A DNA stretch of 9,687 nucleotides, from positions 1 through 9,687 of the forward strand of contig JAHFEI010000059.1 in NCBI GenBank assembly GCA_023248615.1, read 5' to 3'. This DNA is from Nitrospinales bacterium (GTDB lineage: Bacteria; Nitrospinota_A; UBA7883; JACRGQ01). The notes beneath the pieces are model-generated. The model searched no databases. It worked only from the letters and a program-made list of their open reading frames with translations, and was not told the DNA's origin. The first letter of the stretch is position 1, and the number at the start of each line of letters is the position of its first letter. Positions 6,801 through 9,687 of this stretch are shown in pieces. The translations under genes and the position numbers were made by a program.

Positions 6801-6829
6801 ATAATACCCAGTATCAACTGCATTGTCAA
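6801..6829 (-). promoter_or_regulatory. Near-consensus sigma-70 promoter
   Basis: On the minus strand TTGACA (6824-6829, 6/6) is followed after exactly 17 nt by TATTAT (6801-6806, 5/6). The predicted start is near 6793-6795, driving the secreted-protein gene. It is the best promoter match I found in the window. The -10 box lies within a 44-codon open frame (6689-6823), so the two readings compete. Confidence 0.65.
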
Positions 6830-6991
6830 GCGCCCTGCACAACTAGCATTATCAGCATGTTAGCGGTTGGCGTTAAATATTATTCCGGAACATCCAGTGC
6901 CGGAGCCAGCCTATACATGGTCTTTATCGTCAGAGGCGCCCCATATCTTGAGTGCCAAAGAATTTATATTTCATGTGGCGCACGTCCGGCG
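6830..6991. other. Intergenic region after pgsA, no gene seen
   Basis: Only very short frames occur here (for example 14 codons on the minus strand from 6973). A weak 5-bp stem (TCCGG...CCGGA, 6884-6904) followed on the minus strand by AT-rich sequence (6871-6883) might end pgsA transcripts, but it is short and has no T-run. With the promoter and leader to its left, the whole pgsA-to-secreted-gene gap is 384 bp. Confidence 0.4.
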
Positions 6992-7546
6992 TCAGGTAGT
7001 CCTGGTTTCATTTGAGCGCCAGTAGAGCAGGAAATAGTTTGTTGCGGATGTAAGGCTGAACGCCAAAGCGACAAAAAGGCAGAGCATACCGATGGTCTGG
7101 AAATCGATGAACCTGAAATTCCAATCCAGCATAAGGAATTCCATGGCGGCTATTTCGAAACCGGTTTTGTATTTTCCAAGCGTCCCGGCGGGTATTATCA
7201 GTTTTTCCGATGCGGCTACCATGCGCACACCGCTCACGGCGAGTTCGCGCCCTATTATGATGGTGGCAAGCCATGCCGGAACCCGGCCCAGCCCTACCAG
7301 CGGCACCAAAACCGACATTATGAGTATCTTGTCCGCTATCGGGTCGAGCAATTTCCCCAGTGTGGTGACCTGCCCGGTGGAGCGAGCCAGATGCCCGTCC
7401 AGCCAATCTGTGATGGCGGCCAGCGAAAATACGCCCGCCGCCAAAAACGAATAGAGCGGCAACGGGTTGATGAGGAACACGATAATTATAGGGACAACGA
7501 ATATCCTGACAAGCGTCAGCTTGTTGGGCAGGTTAAGCCGGTTCAA
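6992..7546 (-). CDS. pgsA: CDP-diacylglycerol--glycerol-3-phosphate 3-phosphatidyltransferase
   Basis: This enzyme of the inner membrane makes phosphatidylglycerophosphate from CDP-diacylglycerol and glycerol-3-phosphate, the committed step to phosphatidylglycerol and cardiolipin. The CDP-alcohol phosphatidyltransferase signature is complete: D50-G51-xx-A54-R55-x8-G64-xxx-D68-xxx-D72, the metal and nucleotide site. The N-terminus LNLPNKLTLVRIFVVPI is typical of PgsA, as is the total of 184 residues with several membrane helices. Other family members such as PssA or PgsB-like enzymes are possible, but the start and length fit PgsA best. The start is a TTG at 7546 with GGCGGA a few bases upstream; no ATG in frame fits, and the frame is closed by the TAA of the gene before it. 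It follows the lytic transglycosylase by 27 nt on the same strand, so the two are probably co-transcribed. Confidence 0.9.
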   Translation of the reverse strand: MNRLNLPNKLTLVRIFVVPIIIVFLINPLPLYSFLAAGVFSLAAITDWLDGHLARSTGQVTTLGKLLDPIADKILIMSVLVPLVGLGRVPAWLATIIIGRELAVSGVRMVAASEKLIIPAGTLGKYKTGFEIAAMEFLMLDWNFRFIDFQTIGMLCLFVALAFSLTSATNYFLLYWRSNETRTT

Positions 7547-7573
7547 AAGCCATCCGCCAAGGTGCAGTGGTTG

Positions 7574-8284
7574 TTAAAAGTCGTCATTGGGGTTCAGCGG
7601 TGTGTCGGTAAGCAGGATGGAGGAGCCATCGGTGGTTTCGTAGCGGTATATTTTTTTTCCGTAAGAGTTGTCCGGTACCAAGTACCTGGCCGATTCGTAC
7701 GGCTTGCCGTAAAGGCCGAGTATTTTTTCTACGTATTCCATCGTCTCCTGGTACGGCGGTATGCCGGAATATTTCCTCACGGCATCTTCCCCCGCATTGT
7801 ACGCCGCCAGGGCTATCCGCAGGTCGCCGCGATATTTTTTCAACAGGTGTTTAAGGAGCTTTGTGCCGCCGTGGATATTGTCGTCCGGGTTGAAGCTGTC
7901 TCTCACGTTGTACTCCGACGCTACGGACGGCATAAGTTGCATAAGCCCACGCGCCCCTTTGGGGGATAGGGCTTTTGGGTTGAACCCGGATTCCACGGTT
8001 ATCACGCACTTTATCAGTTCGGCATCCACGCCGTGGGCGGATGCCGCCGCATTTATCGACGGCAGGAACCTATCGCGGTTTATGGTGTACATCGCGTTTA
8101 TGGTCGCCTGCTTGGGTTCCGGCACCCTTTTATAAATCTGGAACGGCCAAGTCGTTCCGCTGTCGGAGAAGTGCAGTGTGCCGCTTTCATCCACATACTT
8201 GATTATGTCTGCATGCGCCTGCGGTACGGCAACAAATACCATACATGCGCAAGTGCAAAGCAACAATCCACAAAACCTAACCAT
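7574..8284 (-). CDS. Periplasmic lytic transglycosylase (SLT domain) with DUF4124-like stem
   Basis: This 236-residue protein cuts the glycan strands of peptidoglycan between MurNAc and GlcNAc, leaving 1,6-anhydro-MurNAc ends. Residues 1-25 form a signal peptide ending AHA/D. A DUF4124-like segment (IIKYVDESGTLHFSD, 27-41) follows. The SLT domain (about 75-195) has the catalytic glutamate E98 in VESGFNP, then GARGLMQLMP (110-119), NPDDNIHGG (132-140) and ALAAYNAGE (158-166). This order is that of Slt70/MltC-type family 1 enzymes. The C-terminus IYRYETTDGSSILLTD (212-227) looks like a second DUF4124-like strand pair, so the enzyme core is flanked by two copies. The ATG at 8284 is preferred because the signal peptide starts cleanly there; a longer TTG start at 8326 would add 14 residues. 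It is divergent from the exbB operon. Confidence 0.88.
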   Translation of the reverse strand: MVRFCGLLLCTCACMVFVAVPQAHADIIKYVDESGTLHFSDSGTTWPFQIYKRVPEPKQATINAMYTINRDRFLPSINAAASAHGVDAELIKCVITVESGFNPKALSPKGARGLMQLMPSVASEYNVRDSFNPDDNIHGGTKLLKHLLKKYRGDLRIALAAYNAGEDAVRKYSGIPPYQETMEYVEKILGLYGKPYESARYLVPDNSYGKKIYRYETTDGSSILLTDTPLNPNDDF

Positions 8285-8296
8285 CACCACAAGTTT

Positions 8297-8326
8297 ATTA
8301 CAAAAAGATGCCCAGTCAAACCGCAA
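8297..8326 (-). promoter_or_regulatory. Possible promoter of the lytic transglycosylase
   Basis: On the minus strand TTGCGG (8321-8326, weak -35) is 18 nt from TGTAAT (8297-8302, 5/6 match to -10). The -10 box ends 12 nt before the ATG at 8284, leaving a leader of only about 5-7 nt. Confidence 0.3.
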
Positions 8327-8330
8327 AGTG

Positions 8331-8339
8331 TGCTATAAA
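8331..8339 (+). promoter_or_regulatory. Possible extended -10 promoter of the exbB operon
   Basis: TGC-TATAAA (8331-8339) fits an extended -10 element; no -35 box is seen. It ends 11 nt before the exbB ATG, and no Shine-Dalgarno site lies between, so the mRNA would be almost leaderless. Confidence 0.35.
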
Positions 8340-8350
8340 AAATTGCATAT

Positions 8351-9091
8351 ATGGCGGTAGGTGGAAACGGGCGGGGGAAGTTTCTTTTCGGCCTCCTTTT
8401 TTTTTCGGGCGCGGCGGACGCATTTGCGGCTGGACTGATATCCCCGGACGGATTTTGGATAGCGGGGCTGTTCCGCAAAGGCGGGCCGATGATGTGGCCT
8501 ATCCTTATGTGTTCCATATTTTCCCTCGCAATAGCCGTAGAGCGCGCCATGCAGTTGCGCAGCAAAAAAGTTATCCATCCCGATTTCCTTAAAGACGTGA
8601 AAGCGCATTGGCTACGGGGCGATTACGACAAGGCGTTGAAAGTGTGCCGTAGCCACGATATTGCCATCTCGCGCATAGTGCGGGCGGGGCTTTTGCGGTC
8701 TGACATGGGAATACTGGAAATAGAACGCGCCATAGAGGGCGCTGGCGCACATGAAACGACAGTGCTTACCTCAAACCTCCGATGGCTTGGCGCCCTTGCC
8801 AACATAGCGACCCTCTTGGGGCTTTTGGGCACGGTCACGGGCATGATACGGTCGTTTAACGTCATAGCTTCGGCTGGCCCCGGCAACCTTTCGCTGGTGG
8901 CCAACGGCATAGCAGAGGCGCTTATCGCCACGGCGGCGGGCCTTACGGTCGGCATACCCACCTTCGCCGCCTACCACTTCCTGCGCGGCAAGGCCGACAG
9001 GCTGGTGATATTGATGGAAGAAATTTCGATAGGCTTTGTGGAAGATATCGCCGCTCGCAAAAACGCAAAAAAAGACGAGAGCAAGGATTGA
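8351..9091 (+). CDS. ExbB/TolQ/MotA-family proton channel protein
   Basis: This is the inner-membrane part of a proton-driven motor that works with the ExbD-like partner to energise an outer-membrane or envelope process (TonB- or Tol-type). It has 246 residues and three membrane segments: about 46-66 (MMWPILMCSIFSLAIAVER), about 144-166 and about 185-208. The family core is clear: LGALANIATLLGLLGTVTGM (146-165), then ANGIAEALIATAAGLTVGIP (184-203). The N-terminus (about 1-27) looks like a signal peptide (KFLFGLLFFSGAADAFAA), as in some longer ExbB proteins. The start is firm: TAA in frame at 8336, and no other ATG, GTG or TTG in frame before codon 47, yet there is no Shine-Dalgarno site. With no tonB, tolA or receptor gene in view, ExbB versus TolQ is left open. 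Confidence 0.9.
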   Translation: MAVGGNGRGKFLFGLLFFSGAADAFAAGLISPDGFWIAGLFRKGGPMMWPILMCSIFSLAIAVERAMQLRSKKVIHPDFLKDVKAHWLRGDYDKALKVCRSHDIAISRIVRAGLLRSDMGILEIERAIEGAGAHETTVLTSNLRWLGALANIATLLGLLGTVTGMIRSFNVIASAGPGNLSLVANGIAEALIATAAGLTVGIPTFAAYHFLRGKADRLVILMEEISIGFVEDIAARKNAKKDESKD

Positions 9092-9092
9092 G

Positions 9093-9485
9093 ATGAAGTT
9101 CCAAAGGGGGGACGAAGACGATTACAACCTTAACGTCACCTCGCTGGTGGATATTGTGCTGATGCTACTCATCTTCTTTATGGTGTCCAGCGCGTATGTG
9201 GATTTTACCAAGCGTATGGAGGTGCAACTTCCGGCGGCGGACGGAGGCGGCTCTGCCACCCCCAACAAACCGTACAGCATAGAGATAGACGGCGACGGCA
9301 GGATATTTTTCGAGGGGAGCCAGGTGCGGCTGGAAGATATAAAAACGGCGCTAAAACAGGCGGGCGACCTGAAAAAATCGGTAGTGATACGGGCGGACAA
9401 AAAGCTGTACTACGGCCTTGCCGTGCAGGTGATGGGCCTGTGTAGCGAAAGCGGAATTACCGACATAGGGCTTGCAGTCCTTTAA
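9093..9485 (+). CDS. ExbD/TolR-family biopolymer transport protein
   Basis: This is the partner of the ExbB-like protein: a single membrane helix with a periplasmic domain. It has 130 residues. NLNVTSLVDIVLMLLIFF (12-29) holds the conserved proton-carrying aspartate D20, followed by the periplasmic region (about 40-130) ending TDIGLAVL, typical of ExbD/TolR. The ATG at 9093 is 1 nt after the exbB stop and is preceded by AAGGA at 5-nt spacing. A longer frame from 9036 is rejected because it runs inside exbB and adds an N-terminal segment the family lacks. Confidence 0.9.
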   Translation: MKFQRGDEDDYNLNVTSLVDIVLMLLIFFMVSSAYVDFTKRMEVQLPAADGGGSATPNKPYSIEIDGDGRIFFEGSQVRLEDIKTALKQAGDLKKSVVIRADKKLYYGLAVQVMGLCSESGITDIGLAVL

Positions 9486-9486
9486 G

Positions 9487-9672
9487 ATGGGAATCCTGGA
9501 GAACCTGCCCGAAATACTGGAGCCTATAGGGAACGCCGCCAGCGCGGCTGATGCGCAAAAAGGGCTCAAAAAATCGCTGGTCGCCCTGGTGAAAGCGGCT
9601 GGCATGGATGCGGGGTGGGTTCGCATACGGCTGGAGCGCGGCGAAGTGCGGATAGCGCCGGAATCCGGCTAG
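9487..9672 (+). CDS. Small protein of unknown function after exbD
   Basis: This is a 61-residue protein whose ATG is 1 nt after the exbD TAA, so it would be coupled to it. The sequence has an acidic, hydrophobic start (MGILENLPEILEPIG), an alanine- and lysine-rich helix (17-40) and a short basic strand region (WVRIRLERGEVRI, 44-56). There is no signal peptide, membrane segment or cysteine. I do not recognise a family. It has no good Shine-Dalgarno site, and an alternative TTG start at 9472 would overlap exbD. The tight spacing favours a real gene of the operon. Confidence 0.55.
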   Translation: MGILENLPEILEPIGNAASAADAQKGLKKSLVALVKAAGMDAGWVRIRLERGEVRIAPESG

Positions 9673-9687
9673 GCGTTGTCCTCCTTT

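Noticed and set aside
9669..9687. End of a convergent minus-strand gene (stop at 9669-9671, last residues KEDNA)
   Set aside because: Only five codons are visible, too few to support a gene, though a 4-base overlap with the 61-residue ORF is possible.

Overview
The window (about 9.7 kb, GC-rich with AT-rich intergenic stretches) looks like chromosomal DNA of a Gram-negative, two-membrane bacterium. The reasons are an ExbB/ExbD energy-transduction pair, a periplasmic lytic transglycosylase, a predicted lipoprotein and several signal peptides. No ribosomal or other taxonomic marker is present. A deltaproteobacterial or Nitrospinota-like source is only a guess.

Layout from left to right. Bases 1-340 hold two tandem copies of a 170-bp, hairpin-rich repeat, followed by a gene-poor stretch to 456. 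Bases 457-4615 form a compact three-gene unit on the minus strand. In transcription order it encodes a multi-spanning GT-C (GT39/ArnT-like) glycosyltransferase, an exported 639-residue protein with an NTF2-like N-terminus and an ILEI/PANDER(FAM3)-like C-terminus, and a class I SAM methyltransferase. The junctions are a TGATG stop/start overlap and a 5-nt gap. This is the best candidate for a little-described system: a membrane sugar transferase paired with a possible glycan-binding exported protein and a methyltransferase.

Bases 4616-4832 hold an imperfect palindromic repeat. Bases 4833-6104 encode a TPR-repeat lipoprotein. Bases 6111-6829 form an apparently complete single-gene transcription unit for a 144-residue secreted protein. 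It has a near-consensus sigma-70 promoter, a leader of about 187 nt with overlapping hairpins, a U-rich tract, a strong Shine-Dalgarno site and an intrinsic terminator. Then come pgsA (phosphatidylglycerophosphate synthase, 6992-7546) and a lytic transglycosylase (7574-8284), both on the minus strand and probably co-transcribed, with the transglycosylase first.

Divergent from the transglycosylase, on the plus strand, is a tight operon of exbB-like, exbD-like and an unrecognised 61-residue ORF (8351-9672). Both divergent genes have -10-like boxes only 11-12 nt before their start codons, which suggests near-leaderless transcripts. Overall the window is about envelope biology: surface glycan modification, lipoprotein and secreted proteins, phospholipid synthesis, peptidoglycan cleavage and proton-motive-force coupling to the outer membrane. 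All calls come from reading the sequence, with no database search.
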